Below are positions 18,268-29,772 of a stretch of 64,000 nt of DNA, in pieces; the first letter of the stretch is position 1, and each line of letters starts with the position of its first letter. The DNA is taken from contig NZ_CP030265.1 in NCBI RefSeq assembly GCF_008843145.1, positions 3,588,501 through 3,652,500 of the forward strand. The letters run 5' to 3'. The notes beneath the pieces are model-generated. The model did no database searches and was not told where the DNA came from. It was given only the letters and a program-made list of their open reading frames with translations. The DNA is from Skermanella pratensis. GTDB lineage: Bacteria; Pseudomonadota; Alphaproteobacteria; Azospirillales; Azospirillaceae. Position numbers and translations under genes: made by a program.

Positions 18268-18624
18268 ATGACCACGATCCTGATCATCGACGACAGCCAG
18301 CTTGCCCGCAACATGGTATCGGGCATGGTCCGCGGCGCGCGGCCGGAATGGCAGATCGTCACCGCGAAGAACGCGGACGACGCCTTGGAGAAGGTCAACG
18401 AAGTCACGCCGGATGTCGCGATCGTCGACTTCAACATGCCCGGCATGGACGGGCTTAACCTGTCCTGCGAATTGCACAGCCGCTTTCCCGAGCTGGACAT
18501 CAGCATCCTGACCGCCAATGTCCAGGACAGCATCCGCCGCAAGGTGACCGACAAGGGGTTCCGCTTCGTCGAGAAGCCGATCACGCCGGACAAGATGCGC
18601 GACCTCCTGGCATCGATTCCGTGA
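18268..18624 (+). CDS. Single-domain response regulator (CheY-like)
   Basis: 118-residue receiver domain without output domain. Acid pocket Asp8/Asp9 (ILIIDDSQ), phospho-acceptor Asp54 ([11 protein letters not shown]), Thr82 and Lys103 (VEKPI) are all present, so it should be phosphorylatable. Its stop overlaps the start of a CheC-like phosphatase gene (GTGA), and a histidine kinase gene follows, so the three likely form one phospho-signalling unit. Whether it contacts the flagellar motor or another target is not visible. Confidence 0.9.
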   Translation: MTTILIIDDSQLARNMVSGMVRGARPEWQIVTAKNADDALEKVNEVTPDVAIVDFNMPGMDGLNLSCELHSRFPELDISILTANVQDSIRRKVTDKGFRFVEKPITPDKMRDLLASIP

Positions 18625-19247
18625 GGACCGTCATGCAGCTGACGGAAGCGGAAAGCGACGCGATCATCGAATTGTTCAATCTCGGCATGGGCAGGGCCGC
18701 CGGCGCGCTGGGGCAGATGGTCGATGCCGAGGTGGCCCTCTCCGTGCCGAGCCTGGACATCGTCCGCCGCACCGATGCCCCCGACCAGCTCGGCTGCCCC
18801 GCCGGGCAACGGATCTGCGCGGTCCGGCAGACGTTCGCCGGGCCGTTCGACGGCCAGGCCATGCTGATCTTCCCCGAAGGCAGCAGCCTGGAGCTGGTCC
18901 GCCGCCTGCTGCCCGACAGCCCGCCGCTGGGCGACATGACCGACCTGGAGGAGGAAGCGCTGACCGAGGTCGGGAACGTGATCCTCAACCACTGCCTCGC
19001 CAGCTTCGCCAACCTGCTGCATTCGGAGATCAGGACAGAGATCCCGGTCTATCAGATCGGCCGGCCGGAGGAGATCATCGGGACGGCGACCGGCACGACG
19101 GCCAGCACCTATGTGCTGATCATCCGCGTCGATTTCGGCCTGTTCGCCAAACGGATCGAGGGGCATGTCCTTTTCCTCCAGGATATCGCGTCGATCCAGG
19201 CATTCCAGGCCGCCATCCGCGCCTTCCTGGCCAGCATGGACGCCTGA
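18621..19247 (+). CDS. cheC: CheC-like CheY-P phosphatase
   Basis: 208 residues with the CheC/CheX/FliY phosphatase signature twice. The first copy is Asp13-x3-Glu17-x2-Asn20-x22-Pro43; the second is Glu112-x3-Glu116-x2-Asn119-x22-Pro142, where only the first, less critical position differs from Asp/Ser. Both Glu/Asn catalytic pairs are thus present. Such proteins dephosphorylate CheY-type receivers. The GTG start overlaps the receiver gene; ATG at 18633 is an alternative. No CheD partner gene is adjacent. Confidence 0.88.
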   Translation: MRTVMQLTEAESDAIIELFNLGMGRAAGALGQMVDAEVALSVPSLDIVRRTDAPDQLGCPAGQRICAVRQTFAGPFDGQAMLIFPEGSSLELVRRLLPDSPPLGDMTDLEEEALTEVGNVILNHCLASFANLLHSEIRTEIPVYQIGRPEEIIGTATGTTASTYVLIIRVDFGLFAKRIEGHVLFLQDIASIQAFQAAIRAFLASMDA

Positions 19248-19267
19248 CGGGCGGAATCGAAGGCGCC

Positions 19268-20506
<1,239 letters not shown>

Positions 20507-20542
20507 ATGCCGGGGGCGACTTCCCGAGGTCGGCTGGCGCCA

Positions 20543-20958
20543 TCAGTCGCTCCGCCAGGGATTGAGCAGCCTGACACCCATCGGCTCGAAATCCCGCTGA
20601 TTGCGGGTGACCACGATCAAACGGTGAACCAACGCGGTCGCGGCGAGGAGGCTGTCGCGCTGTGGCTGCGGATCGGGCACGTGCAACGCGGCGCAACACC
20701 GAGCGACGGCGGCTTCGACAGGAAGGATGCGGCCGTCGAACGCCGGCATCACTGGGAATCGATCCAGGTACGAAGCACCTTCCCCTTGGCGCTATCTCTC
20801 CGGGCCGCCTGCTCGGTGCCCAGTTCCAGTTCGAAAACCGTGATGACCGAAATGAACAGCTCCGCCGGCACGACGGACTCGACCCAGGTGATCAGCCCAC
20901 GGTTCGCCTTTTCCGGCCGGCGCAGTTCCGTCAGTAGGGTGGTATCGAGGAGAAACAT
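20543..20958 (-). pseudogene. vapC: VapC-type PIN-domain toxin, interrupted by a one-base frameshift
   Basis: Two abutting minus-strand frames make one VapC of about 139 residues. The 5' part (20749-20958) has the PIN start MFLLDTTLLTELRRPE and the acidic FELELG; the 3' part (20543-20752) has VPDPQPQRDSLLAATA and VVTRNQRDFEPMGV with the later active-site acids. At the join the sequence reads CAGTGATG where CAGGTGATG would keep the frame (Gln-Val-Met): one G is missing. The toxin is therefore split, or this is a sequence error. A TGATG arrangement could also allow re-initiation. The start overlaps the antitoxin stop (ATGA). Confidence 0.8.
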
Positions 20959-21212
20959 CAGTCGAGTTCGAGCGGGCGCGCGACATCGCCTGTGAGGCTC
21001 GGCGGTTCGAAATCGAAATCGCCGTCTTCCTGACGGAGCAGATCAACAAGCGACGGGTTGACGTCCCCGGACAGCCGGCGAAATGCCTCATATGTCAGCA
21101 GCACGAATGCCGGTTCGCCACGGTCGGTGACGATCACGGGGCCTTCCTCTGCCGCCTTCTTGGCACTGCCGGGGTGCCGATCGGACTCCCGGCTGGTGAT
21201 CATCCGGCCCAT
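20958..21212 (-). CDS. vapB: Prevent-host-death family antitoxin (Phd/YefM type)
   Basis: 84-residue antitoxin. The Phd/YefM N-terminal DNA-binding fold is recognised by MITSRESDRHPGSAKKAAEE followed by GPVIVTDRGEPAFVLLTYEAF; the acidic C-terminal part (about 55-84) would bind the toxin. It overlaps the VapC reading frame by four bases as in typical toxin-antitoxin operons, and probably represses its own promoter. Met at 21203 is an alternative start. With the toxin frameshifted, the antitoxin may be maintained alone. Confidence 0.85.
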   Translation of the reverse strand: MGRMITSRESDRHPGSAKKAAEEGPVIVTDRGEPAFVLLTYEAFRRLSGDVNPSLVDLLRQEDGDFDFEPPSLTGDVARPLELD

Positions 21213-21375
21213 AGTCCAGCCCCCTTCGGCAATGATGCTACAATACGACATCATCGCCCGTCGAAGAAGGTCGATGCACGGATCCGACCGGAAGCGGACG
21301 CCGGCGCCGATCATCTTCGCCACCCCCCTGAACGGAAATGCGGTTTCCCCTGTTAAGGTTGGTATACGCAACCAA

Positions 21376-21540
21376 GTGGAGGCCGATTTGCTCCCCCCGC
21401 AGCCACTCCCGCCGCAGCCGCTCCCGCCGGGTGGCTCGCCGCTTCCCAACGAGGATCTGCCCAATCCGGGTCCCGCCGAAGTGCCGCCGGCTCCGCAGCC
21501 GGACTTGCCGCCCAGCCAAGTCCCTCCTTCGATGGGTTGA
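21376..21540 (+). CDS. Possible proline-rich small protein
   Basis: GTG-initiated frame of 54 codons giving a strikingly Pro-rich product with PPQPLPPQPLPPGG and a PAPQPDLPPSQVPP tail. No strong ribosome site is visible (an AAGG lies about 20 bases upstream), and no family is recognised. It ends six bases before the start of a small membrane protein gene, which supports a shared transcript. It could equally be a composition artefact of G+C-rich DNA. Confidence 0.35.
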   Translation: MEADLLPPQPLPPQPLPPGGSPLPNEDLPNPGPAEVPPAPQPDLPPSQVPPSMG

Positions 21541-21546
21541 ACCACC

Positions 21547-21678
21547 ATGGCAGAAAAGAAACTGAACTCGGTAGACGCCAAGCAGGGGACGAAGGAGGGG
21601 GTCGGACGCTACGTTCTCACCATCTCCTTCGTGCTCGCGGCGATCGCGCTGTTGATCGCCTACTTCGTCGTCATCTGA
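21547..21678 (+). CDS. Small single-pass membrane protein
   Basis: 43 residues. A hydrophilic, lysine-rich start ([18 protein letters not shown]) precedes one strong transmembrane helix ([19 protein letters not shown]) ending at the C-terminus. The codon pattern (third-position G/C) looks coding. No family is recognised. It may be coexpressed with the proline-rich frame just upstream. Confidence 0.55.
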   Translation: MAEKKLNSVDAKQGTKEGVGRYVLTISFVLAAIALLIAYFVVI

Positions 21679-21723
21679 ACGCCGGTTTCCGGCGATCAGC
21701 GGGGGTGGGCATGATGCCCACCC

Positions 21724-23907
21724 TTACACGTTCATATCGCGGGTGAACGGCAGGTTCCGGATGCGCCGGCCCGTGGCGGCGAACACGGCGTTGGCGACGG
21801 CCGGGCCGACGGGTGGCACACCCGGCTCGCCGACGCCGGTGGGTGCCGCGGCCGATGGGACGATGTGGACCTCCACGGCCGGCATCTCCTCGATGCGGAG
21901 CACCCGGTAGTCGTGGAAGTTGGACTGCTCCACCCTGCCCTTGTCCAGCGTCACCTCCCCGTACATCACGCCGCCCAGGCCGAAGCCGATGCCCCCTTCC
22001 ATCTGAGCCCGGATCACGTCGGGATTGATGGCGAGGCCGCAGTCCACCGCGCAGACCACCCGGTCCACCTTGACCGACCCGTCCGGCTGCATGGTGACTT
22101 CGGCCACCTGAGCGACATATGTCGAGAAGGATTCGTGGACCGCGACGCCGCGCGCCTTGCCCTGCGGCAGCGGCGTGCCCCAGCCGGCCTTCTCCGCCGC
22201 CAGGTTGAGCACGCCCATGTGCCGAGGGTGCTTGGCCAGCAGCGCGCGGCGGAAATCGACGGGGTCCTTGCCGGCGGCACTCGCCAGTTCGTCGATGAAG
22301 ACCTCCGTCGAATAGGCGGTGTGGGTGCTGCCGACGGCCCGCCACCACAGAACCGGCACGCCGACCTCCGTCGTGTGCAGGTCCACCAGCATGTTGGGGA
22401 TGTCGTAGGGCAGGTTCGAGGCACCCTCGACCGATGTCCCGTCCACGCCGTCCTTGATCAGCACCGGGGCGAAGGGCGTGCCGCCGATGATGGACTGGCC
22501 GACGATCCGGTGCCGCCACGCGACGGGCGTTCCGCTCGCATCCAGGCCGGCGGTCAGGGTGTGGTAATACATGGGCCGGTACCGGCCGCCGCGGATGTCG
22601 TCCTCCCGCGTCCAGACCAGCTTGACCGGCGTTCCCCGGTCCAGCGCCTTGGCCACATGGACCGCCTCCACGATGTAGTCCGAGGCGGCGTTGGCCCGGC
22701 GTCCGAAGCTGCCGCCGGCCACCAGCGTGTTTATCCTGACCTGCTCGGGCTTGAGCCCGGCCGCCGCCGCGGCGTTGCCCTGATCGATCGTCTGGAACTG
22801 GTCGCCTGCCCAGATCTCGCATCCGGACGCGTCAAGCCGGACGACGCAGTCCAGCGGCTCCATCGGGGCATGGGCCAGGTAAGGGAATTCGAAGGAGGCC
22901 GTCACCGTCTTCGCGGCGCCCGCGAGCGCCTTGGCGGCGTCGCCTTCGACGCGGGCCGGGGCGCCCGGCTTCCCGGCCCGCGCCTTGTACTCCGCCATCA
23001 GTTCGGCCGTGCCGCGGGTCTCGGCCCGGGACTCGTCCCATTCGATCGCCAGGGCCTCGCGGCCCTTGGAGGCGGCCCAGAAATTCGTGGCTACGACCGC
23101 CACGCCGGAAGGGACCCGTACGACCTTGACCACGCCGGGGATCGCCAGCGCCTTCGCGTCGTCCACGGACTTGACGTTGGCGCCGAACACCGGCGGGCGG
23201 GCGATCACGGCGGTTACCATGCCGGGCAGAACCACGTCCAGGGCGAACTGCGCCGTGCCGTTCGACTTCGACCGGGTATCGACGCGCGGTACCGACGTGC
23301 CGATCAGGGTGAACCTGGACGGGTCCTTCAGCGGCGCGTCGGCCGGTACCGGCAGGCCCGCCGCCTTGGCCGCCAGATCGCCGAAGGTCGCCGACCTGCT
23401 CGACGCGGCGTGGGAGACGACGCCCTTCTCGACCGTGACCTCGGCGCGTTCCACCTTCCACTCCCGCGCAGCCGCCTCGACCAGCAGGGCGCGGGCGGTG
23501 GCGCCGGCCCTGCGAAGCTGTTCGTATGAGTTGGCGATGGACGAACTGCCGCCGGTGCCCTGGACCGGGCCGAACGCCAGGTTGTTGTAGAGCGAGGCAT
23601 CGGCCGGCGCGCCTTCGACGCGGACCTGCGACCAGTCGGCGTCAAGCTCCTCGGCGACGAGGGTTGCCAAGCCGGTATAGACGCCCTGCCCCATCTCCAG
23701 ATGCTTGGACAGCACGGTGACGGTGTTGTCGGTGCCGATGCGCACGAAAGCGTTGGGGGCGAAGCTCCCGCCGTTCGAGGCCGCGGACGCGACTCTCGGC
23801 CCGACGCTCCAGTGGAAGCCGATGGTCAGGCCGGCCGCCGCGGCGGCGCTGCCCTGAAGGAACCGGCGCCGGCTGGTTCTCGGGTCGATCGCGAAATTCC
23901 TGAGCAT
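21724..23907 (-). CDS. Molybdopterin-binding hydroxylase large subunit (IorB-like, xanthine dehydrogenase family)
   Basis: 727-residue molybdenum hydroxylase subunit carrying the Mo-molybdopterin-cytosine-dinucleotide active site. A twin-arginine signal ([17 protein letters not shown], about residues 11-27) indicates export of the folded enzyme to the periplasm. Recognisable motifs are [20 protein letters not shown] and, near the C-terminus, the catalytic glutamate in GVGEPGVPP. It is preceded by the 2Fe-2S subunit gene with a 3-base gap. No FAD subunit is present, as in the isoquinoline 1-oxidoreductase/aldehyde dehydrogenase subgroup that passes electrons to cytochrome c. The substrate is unknown. 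Confidence 0.88.
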   Translation of the reverse strand: MLRNFAIDPRTSRRRFLQGSAAAAAGLTIGFHWSVGPRVASAASNGGSFAPNAFVRIGTDNTVTVLSKHLEMGQGVYTGLATLVAEELDADWSQVRVEGAPADASLYNNLAFGPVQGTGGSSSIANSYEQLRRAGATARALLVEAAAREWKVERAEVTVEKGVVSHAASSRSATFGDLAAKAAGLPVPADAPLKDPSRFTLIGTSVPRVDTRSKSNGTAQFALDVVLPGMVTAVIARPPVFGANVKSVDDAKALAIPGVVKVVRVPSGVAVVATNFWAASKGREALAIEWDESRAETRGTAELMAEYKARAGKPGAPARVEGDAAKALAGAAKTVTASFEFPYLAHAPMEPLDCVVRLDASGCEIWAGDQFQTIDQGNAAAAAGLKPEQVRINTLVAGGSFGRRANAASDYIVEAVHVAKALDRGTPVKLVWTREDDIRGGRYRPMYYHTLTAGLDASGTPVAWRHRIVGQSIIGGTPFAPVLIKDGVDGTSVEGASNLPYDIPNMLVDLHTTEVGVPVLWWRAVGSTHTAYSTEVFIDELASAAGKDPVDFRRALLAKHPRHMGVLNLAAEKAGWGTPLPQGKARGVAVHESFSTYVAQVAEVTMQPDGSVKVDRVVCAVDCGLAINPDVIRAQMEGGIGFGLGGVMYGEVTLDKGRVEQSNFHDYRVLRIEEMPAVEVHIVPSAAAPTGVGEPGVPPVGPAVANAVFAATGRRIRNLPFTRDMNV

Positions 23908-23910
23908 GGA

Positions 23911-24372
23911 TCAGCCCTCCATCTTGCCGGAAGCGTCATGGATCGCGGCGCGGATGCGCACATATGTCGCGCAGCGACAGATGTTGCCGCTCATCGCGGC
24001 ATTGATGTCGTCGTCGCTCGGCTTGGGCGTCTGCTCCAGCAGGGCCACCGCAGACATGATCTGGCCGGACTGGCAATAGCCGCATTGCGGCACCTCGAAC
24101 CGTTCCCAGGCGGCTTGGACCGCGGTCGCCGCCTTGCCCGAGATGCCTTCTATGGTGGTAACCGACTGGCCGCCGACATCGCCGGCCGCCAGGGAGCACG
24201 ACCGGGCCGGCTGGCCTTCCACATGCACCGTGCAGGCGCCGCACTGGGCCATGCCGCAGCCGAACTTGGTTCCCGTCAGGCCGGCGAAATCCCGGATCGC
24301 CCATAGCAGGGGCATCTCCGGATCGACGTCCAAGGTGACCGGCTTGCCATTCAAAGTAAACGAAACCGCCAT
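23911..24372 (-). CDS. 2Fe-2S subunit of molybdenum hydroxylase (IorA-like)
   Basis: 153 residues with the two [2Fe-2S] clusters of the family: plant-ferredoxin-type Cys39, Cys44, Cys47 and Cys59 (CGMAQCGAC...C), and the helical-domain cluster Cys97, Cys100, Cys132 and Cys134 (CGYC...CRC). It shuttles electrons from the molybdenum centre of the partner subunit. It lacks a signal peptide and would be co-exported with the Tat-bearing subunit. AGGGAGAG about six bases upstream of the ATG at 24372 fixes the start. Confidence 0.92.
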   Translation of the reverse strand: MAVSFTLNGKPVTLDVDPEMPLLWAIRDFAGLTGTKFGCGMAQCGACTVHVEGQPARSCSLAAGDVGGQSVTTIEGISGKAATAVQAAWERFEVPQCGYCQSGQIMSAVALLEQTPKPSDDDINAAMSGNICRCATYVRIRAAIHDASGKMEG

Positions 24373-24488
24373 CACTCTCTCCCTGAACCGCGTTCCGTGC
24401 GACACCCATCGCAAACCGCCGGGCGGCAGGCAGTGCGCACCATCACAAGGTTAAGGAATTGTCATGACGTTCAAGTGACGGTCAGGCC

Positions 24489-25817
24489 TCACTCCCCGGC
24501 GCGGCGGCGGCTGTGGCTGTAGCTCAGGAAGTCCGCGCTTTCGTGGGGCGGGCACAGCAGGTCCTTGATCGGGATGCAAAGCAGGTCCTTCTCCGCCTCG
24601 TCCGCCGCCTCCAGCAGCTTGGCGCACCGCTCCTGCCAGGGAGCGTCCAGGGCGCCGACGCCCCGGACCGTTCCGCGCAGACCGATGCCAAGCCCCTTCA
24701 GCAGGTCGTGCAGGGTCGAGGAACTGAGGTCGCGGGTGGTCACCCAGGCGCCCTGGCTGGTCCGGGCGACCCAATGGCTCTGCCGGAGCTGCTCCAGCAT
24801 GCCGTCGATCACGGCGGCGCCGACCGGCACCCGGCCGATCAGGGTACGGCGGCGCATGCCGACCCCCAAATGGCTGGCGCGCAGCAGTTCGGCCAGCACG
24901 GCCAGCGCCACCGCGACCCGCTGCGCCGGCAGCAGCCCCTCGGGACCGATCTTGGTGATCTTGCCGGCCCGCCATTCCGGCAGGGCTGCCGCGACCTCCG
25001 CGCCGATCAGAACGGTGGACCAGGCGATATAGAGCCAGAGCAGGAAGATCGGGATGCTCGACAGGGCGCCGTAGATGGTGCGGTAGGCCGGGAACTGGGT
25101 GATGTACCAGCCGAACAGGCCTTTGGAGACTTCCAGCAGGACCGCCGCGATGAAGGCTCCCAGGACGGCGTCCTGCCAGCGGACCGCGCGGTTGGGGATC
25201 AGCAGGTAGATCAGCGTGAACCCGATCCACTCGAACAGTCCCGGCAGCATCAGCCGCCATGTCCGGATGATCTCGGCCTCGGTGTTGAACTGGAACGTCG
25301 CCAGCAGGTAGCTGGAGAACGACAGGCTGGCGCCGAACAGCAGGGGCGTCAGCGTCAGGATCGCCCAGAAGGCCAGAAGGCGCGTGATCAGCGAGCGCGG
25401 CTCCGACACCCGCCAGATCGCGCTGAAGGAACCCTCGATCGTCCAGAACAGCATCACGGAAGTGATCGCCAGGCCGACGATGCCGAAGGCCGTGAGCTGT
25501 CCGGCGTTGCCGGCGAACTGGATGATCGTGTCCTGGATGGCGTCGCCGACCTCCGGCACCAGGTTGCGCAGGATCAGGGTCTGCGCCTGCTGCTGGAGCA
25601 TCTCGTAGGCGGGAAAGGCCCGGAAGATCGCGAAGCCGATGGTCATCAGCGGCACCACGGCCAGCAGCGACGTATAGGTCAGCGCCGCCGAGGTTGTCAG
25701 GCAGTCGTCCTCGAAATAGCGCTTGAACAGGTGCTGCATGAAGCTGGCGAAGTCGCGCAGCCTTGACGGCAACGCCTTGACCCTTTCCGAAGTCCGGCCG
25801 AGCTGGAACTGCATCAC
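24489..25817 (-). CDS. YihY/BrkB family inner-membrane protein
   Basis: 442 residues. The first 290 residues carry the YihY_inner_membrane pattern: FEDDCLTTSAALTYTSLLAVVPL near the start (in two parts), several hydrophobic helices, and the conserved YGALSSIPIFLLWLYIAW. A cytoplasmic C-terminal region of about 150 residues resembles the winged-helix-like extension seen in long family members. GTG at 25817 and ATG at 25814 are both possible starts. The exact role of the family (formerly RNase BN) is not established. It is divergent from fabI. Confidence 0.85.
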   Translation of the reverse strand: MMQFQLGRTSERVKALPSRLRDFASFMQHLFKRYFEDDCLTTSAALTYTSLLAVVPLMTIGFAIFRAFPAYEMLQQQAQTLILRNLVPEVGDAIQDTIIQFAGNAGQLTAFGIVGLAITSVMLFWTIEGSFSAIWRVSEPRSLITRLLAFWAILTLTPLLFGASLSFSSYLLATFQFNTEAEIIRTWRLMLPGLFEWIGFTLIYLLIPNRAVRWQDAVLGAFIAAVLLEVSKGLFGWYITQFPAYRTIYGALSSIPIFLLWLYIAWSTVLIGAEVAAALPEWRAGKITKIGPEGLLPAQRVAVALAVLAELLRASHLGVGMRRRTLIGRVPVGAAVIDGMLEQLRQSHWVARTSQGAWVTTRDLSSSTLHDLLKGLGIGLRGTVRGVGALDAPWQERCAKLLEAADEAEKDLLCIPIKDLLCPPHESADFLSYSHSRRRAGE

Positions 25818-25981
25818 CGACGCTCCCGCGGCTGGCGGAACGGGGGCGATGTGGTTGCCGTCATATGCAATGCGCTTTTCCTGTCCGGCCCGCCCCGACC
25901 CATCCCACCTTTGACCCGCATTTTCTTTGGTGTACGATGCCGGCCGCTTTCAAGCGCCGACAGCAAAAACACGAGGCCTCG

Positions 25982-26842
25982 ATGTCTACTTCTTCCCAAC
26001 TCATGGCCGGCAAGCGTGGCCTGGTCATGGGCGTGGCCAACGAACGGTCGATCGCCTGGGGTATTGCCAGCGCGCTCGCCGCGCACGGCGCCGAACTCGC
26101 GTTCACCTATCAGGGCGACGCCCTGGGCAAGCGCGTCAAGCCGCTGGCCGAATCGGTCAAGTCCCCGATCGTGGTGCCGTGCGACGTGACCGACGAAGCG
26201 AGCCTCGACGCCACCTTCAAGGCCATTCAGGACCAGTGGGGCAAGCTCGACTTTCTGGTGCATGCGATCGCCTTCTCGGATAAGAACGAATTGGACGGCA
26301 AGTATCTCAACACCTCGCGCTCCAACTTCGCGCGTACGATGGATATTTCCTGTTATTCGTTCACCGCGTGCTGCCAGCGCGCCGTTCCCCTGATGACCGA
26401 CGGTGGCAGCCTGCTGACCCTGTCCTACTATGGGGCCGAACGGGTCATGCCGCACTACAATGTCATGGGCGTGGCGAAGGCGGCGCTGGAAGCGAGCGTA
26501 AGGTATCTCGCCGTCGATCTAGGCGGCCACAACATTCGTGTCAACGCGATCTCCGCCGGACCGATCAAGACCCTGGCGGCCAGCGGCATCGGCGATTTCC
26601 GCTATATCCTGAAGTGGAACGAGCTGAACGCCCCGCTGAAGCGCAACGTCACCATCTCTGAAGTGGGCGGCTCGGCGCTCTACCTGCTGAGCGACCTGGC
26701 TTCCGGCGTTACCGGCGAGGTCCATCACGTGGATGCCGGTTACCATACGGTCGGCATGGTCGCCGTCGACTCGGCGGCGGAGACGGCGCAGCTCCTGCAG
26801 GGGCTGACCGGACAGGGATCTTCCGGCGCGGCCAAGGGCTGA
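25982..26842 (+). CDS. fabI: Enoyl-[acyl-carrier-protein] reductase (NADH)
   Basis: 286-residue short-chain dehydrogenase catalysing the last reduction in each fatty-acid elongation cycle. The dinucleotide motif [11 protein letters not shown] (17-27), then Tyr149, Tyr159 and Lys166 in the FabI-type spacing ([20 protein letters not shown]) mark it as FabI rather than another SDR. ATG 25982 is chosen over 25937 because the protein then begins as other FabI proteins do. aroC starts four bases after its stop, so the two are probably cotranscribed. Confidence 0.95.
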   Translation: MSTSSQLMAGKRGLVMGVANERSIAWGIASALAAHGAELAFTYQGDALGKRVKPLAESVKSPIVVPCDVTDEASLDATFKAIQDQWGKLDFLVHAIAFSDKNELDGKYLNTSRSNFARTMDISCYSFTACCQRAVPLMTDGGSLLTLSYYGAERVMPHYNVMGVAKAALEASVRYLAVDLGGHNIRVNAISAGPIKTLAASGIGDFRYILKWNELNAPLKRNVTISEVGGSALYLLSDLASGVTGEVHHVDAGYHTVGMVAVDSAAETAQLLQGLTGQGSSGAAKG

Positions 26843-26846
26843 GACC

Positions 26847-27923
26847 ATGGCGGGAAACAGCTTCGGCACGGCCTTCCGATTCACCACCTGGGGCGAGAGC
26901 CACGGGATCGCCATCGGTGCCGTCGTGGACGGGGTGCCGCCGAGGCTGCCGCTCAGCGAGGCCGACATCCAGCACTTCCTGGACCGGCGCAAGCCGGGAC
27001 AAAGCCGGTTCACCACCCAGCGGCGTGAACCGGACACGGTACGCATCCTGTCCGGCGTGTTCGAGGGGCTGACCACCGGCACGCCCGTGTCGCTGATGAT
27101 CGAGAACCAGGACCAGCGGTCCAAGGACTACGGCGACATCGCGCGCAAGTTCCGGCCCGGCCATGCCGACTATACGTATCAGGAAAAGTACGGCATTCGC
27201 GACTATCGCGGCGGCGGCAGGTCGTCCGCGCGGGAGACGGCCTGCCGCGTCGCCGCCGGGGCCATCGCGCGTAAGGCGTTGGGAGACGGCGTCACGATCC
27301 GCGGGGCGCTGGTCCAGGTCGGCCCGCACCGGATCGACCGCGAGCGCTGGGATTGGAGTCAGGTGGACGCCAACCCGTTCTTCTGCCCCGATGCCGAAGC
27401 GGCCGCCCACTGGGAAACCTACCTGGACGAGATCCGAAAGAGCGGCTCCAGCGTCGGCGCGGTCATCGAGGTGGTGGCGTCCGGCGTGCCGGTCGGCTGG
27501 GGCGACCCGCTGTACGACAAGCTGGACAGCGACCTCGCCCGCGCCATGATGACCATAAACGCGGTCAAGGGGGTCGAGATCGGCGAAGGCTTCGGCGCCG
27601 CCGAACTGTCCGGGGAGGCCAATGCCGACGAGATGCGCCGCAACCCGGACGGTTCGGTCCAGTTTCTGTCCAACCATGCGGGCGGCATCCTGGGCGGCAT
27701 ATCGACCGGGCAGGACATCGTCGTGCGTTTCGCCGTCAAGCCGACCAGTTCGATCCTGACGCCGCGGAGGACCATCGACCTGGACGGCAACGAGACCGAG
27801 ATCCTGACCAAGGGGCGGCACGACCCCTGCGTCGGCATAAGGGCGGTGCCCGTCGGCGAGGCGATGGTGGCCTGCGTCCTGGCCGACCACATGATGCGCC
27901 ACCGCGCACAGTGCGGGGGATGA
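26847..27923 (+). CDS. aroC: Chorismate synthase
   Basis: 358 residues, catalysing 5-enolpyruvylshikimate 3-phosphate to chorismate with reduced FMN, the last shikimate step. The protein opens with the signature [18 protein letters not shown] and includes [19 protein letters not shown] and [11 protein letters not shown], and later the [15 protein letters not shown] motif; length is normal. It follows fabI by four bases, an arrangement often seen in alphaproteobacteria as far as I recall. Confidence 0.97.
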   Translation: MAGNSFGTAFRFTTWGESHGIAIGAVVDGVPPRLPLSEADIQHFLDRRKPGQSRFTTQRREPDTVRILSGVFEGLTTGTPVSLMIENQDQRSKDYGDIARKFRPGHADYTYQEKYGIRDYRGGGRSSARETACRVAAGAIARKALGDGVTIRGALVQVGPHRIDRERWDWSQVDANPFFCPDAEAAAHWETYLDEIRKSGSSVGAVIEVVASGVPVGWGDPLYDKLDSDLARAMMTINAVKGVEIGEGFGAAELSGEANADEMRRNPDGSVQFLSNHAGGILGGISTGQDIVVRFAVKPTSSILTPRRTIDLDGNETEILTKGRHDPCVGIRAVPVGEAMVACVLADHMMRHRAQCGG

Positions 27924-28047
27924 ACAATAGACCGGAATCGGCGCCCGCGTCCCGAAGCATTCTTTTCAAATCCCGATTGGGCCGATTCAATCCCTGGTCT
28001 GTTTCAGTTCGTTAGTTAAGGGAACGGTTCAGGGTGGTGTTCGCACG

Positions 28048-29772
28048 ATGCCTGCCGAAACGGACAACCAGACCGGGACGGGCGATAGCGCGAAGGAAAT
28101 GGAGGATGTGAATCTGAGCCATTTCCTTCAGGCCTTCTTCGACCAGGTTCCGGCAATCCTTTACATCAAGGATGAAGCCGGGCGCTACGTGAAGATCAAC
28201 CCGCACTGCGAGCGGATCTTCCACGTCAGCGACGCGGAGGCGCGGGGACAGACGGACGACAAGTTCTTCCCACCGGAAATGTGCGCGCAGTTCCGGGCCA
28301 ACGACCGCACGATCCTCGAAACCGGAGAGCCGCGGACCTTCGAGGAGACGGCGGTCATCGGCGAGGAGGTGCATACATACCTCGCCCGCAAGTTCCGCGT
28401 CAGCGACGAACGCAACGGCAAGCACTATGTCTGCGGGATATCGACCGACGTCACGTCGCTGAAGAACTCGGAGAACAAGCTCGCCGCCGCCACGGCGGAA
28501 GCGGAGCGCGCCAGCCGGGCGAAATCGCAGTTCCTGGCCGCGATCAGCCACGATATGCGCCAGCCGATCCAGGCGGCGTCGCTGTTCCTCGGCGTGCTGG
28601 ACGGCAGGATCACGGAACCGAAGGCGCGCGAGGTCCTGGAGCGGGTGCGGTCCTCGATCGACGCCGTCCATGGAATGCTGGGGGACCTGCTCGATCTGTC
28701 GCGTCTTGACGCGGAACTTATCGAAACGACGCCCAGGCCCGTTCCGATCGGCGAGATCCTGTCGCGCCTGCACGCCGAGTTCTCGCCGCAGGCGGAATTG
28801 AAGGGCATCACCCTGCGGACCGTGCCCTGCGCCGCCAACGTCGCCACCGACCCGGACCTTCTGATCCGCATCCTACGCAACCTGCTGGCCAACGCCGTGG
28901 CGCATACCGCCTCGGGCCGGATCCTGCTGGGTTGCCGCCGATGCGGCGATAATCTGAGAATCGAGATCGCCGATACCGGCCCCGGCATTCCGGAGGGGCA
29001 GCAACACAGGATCTTCGAGGAGTTCTACCAGATCGCCAACCCGGAGCGGGACCGCAGCCGCGGGTTCGGGCTCGGCCTTGCGATCGTCAGCCGGATCGCC
29101 AGAATGCTCGGCCATCCCGTGGCCCTGCGCTCCAGCGTCGGAAAGGGATCGGTCTTCTCGGTGACCCTCCCGGTCGCGGCACCGGCATCCCTGCCGGCCC
29201 CGGAGCCCCGAGCCCGCGACGACGCCGTCGAGGGCACCTTCGCCTGCCGGCCCGTGCTCCTGATCGAGGACGATCCCGCCGTCATGGGTGCCTTGGAGAT
29301 GCTGCTCGAGGAATGGGGGCTGCCGGTCGTCACTGCCCAGGCGATCGAGGAGCTGGCCGACAGCCTCGACAGGCTGGAAGCGACGCCGGCACTCATCATC
29401 GCCGACTATCGCCTGCCTGGCGGCGCCACGGGCGCCGACGCCGTGGCTCTGGCGCGATCCCGCCTGTCGCCCGACCTGCCCGCCATCATCATGACCGGGG
29501 ATACAGCACCGGAACGGCTGCGCGAGGCCAGGGCCAACGGCAGCCATCTGCTGCACAAGCCCGTGCAGGCCGACCAGCTCCGTCACGTGGTCGGGGCTAT
29601 CCTGGGGCGGCAGGCCGCCGCGGACCCTTCCCTAAAGCCCGAGGATAGGGACCAGCGCCTCGCCCGCCTGGACCACACCGGCCAAGATCGCCGCGGAAAC
29701 GAACACCGTCGCGACGCTCAGGCCGAACCCGGCCATCAGCATCACGCCGTCGCGCTCGGCAAGCCCCAGTGA
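28048..29772 (+). CDS. PAS-histidine kinase-receiver hybrid protein
   Basis: 574 residues, soluble. PAS domain about 24-138; HisKA with His168 in the variant box SHDMRQPIQAASLF; HATPase with RNLLANAVAHT, DTGPGIP and GFGLGLAIV; C-terminal receiver about 402-523 with Asp408/Asp409, Asp453 (IIADYRLPGG) and Lys504. The HDMRQP variety is common among hybrid kinases of this kind. The receiver should end near residue 525; the last 46 residues (529-574) are read antisense to the 3' end of exoD and look non-globular, suggesting the original stop was lost. Confidence 0.88.
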   Translation: MPAETDNQTGTGDSAKEMEDVNLSHFLQAFFDQVPAILYIKDEAGRYVKINPHCERIFHVSDAEARGQTDDKFFPPEMCAQFRANDRTILETGEPRTFEETAVIGEEVHTYLARKFRVSDERNGKHYVCGISTDVTSLKNSENKLAAATAEAERASRAKSQFLAAISHDMRQPIQAASLFLGVLDGRITEPKAREVLERVRSSIDAVHGMLGDLLDLSRLDAELIETTPRPVPIGEILSRLHAEFSPQAELKGITLRTVPCAANVATDPDLLIRILRNLLANAVAHTASGRILLGCRRCGDNLRIEIADTGPGIPEGQQHRIFEEFYQIANPERDRSRGFGLGLAIVSRIARMLGHPVALRSSVGKGSVFSVTLPVAAPASLPAPEPRARDDAVEGTFACRPVLLIEDDPAVMGALEMLLEEWGLPVVTAQAIEELADSLDRLEATPALIIADYRLPGGATGADAVALARSRLSPDLPAIIMTGDTAPERLREARANGSHLLHKPVQADQLRHVVGAILGRQAAADPSLKPEDRDQRLARLDHTGQDRRGNEHRRDAQAEPGHQHHAVALGKPQ

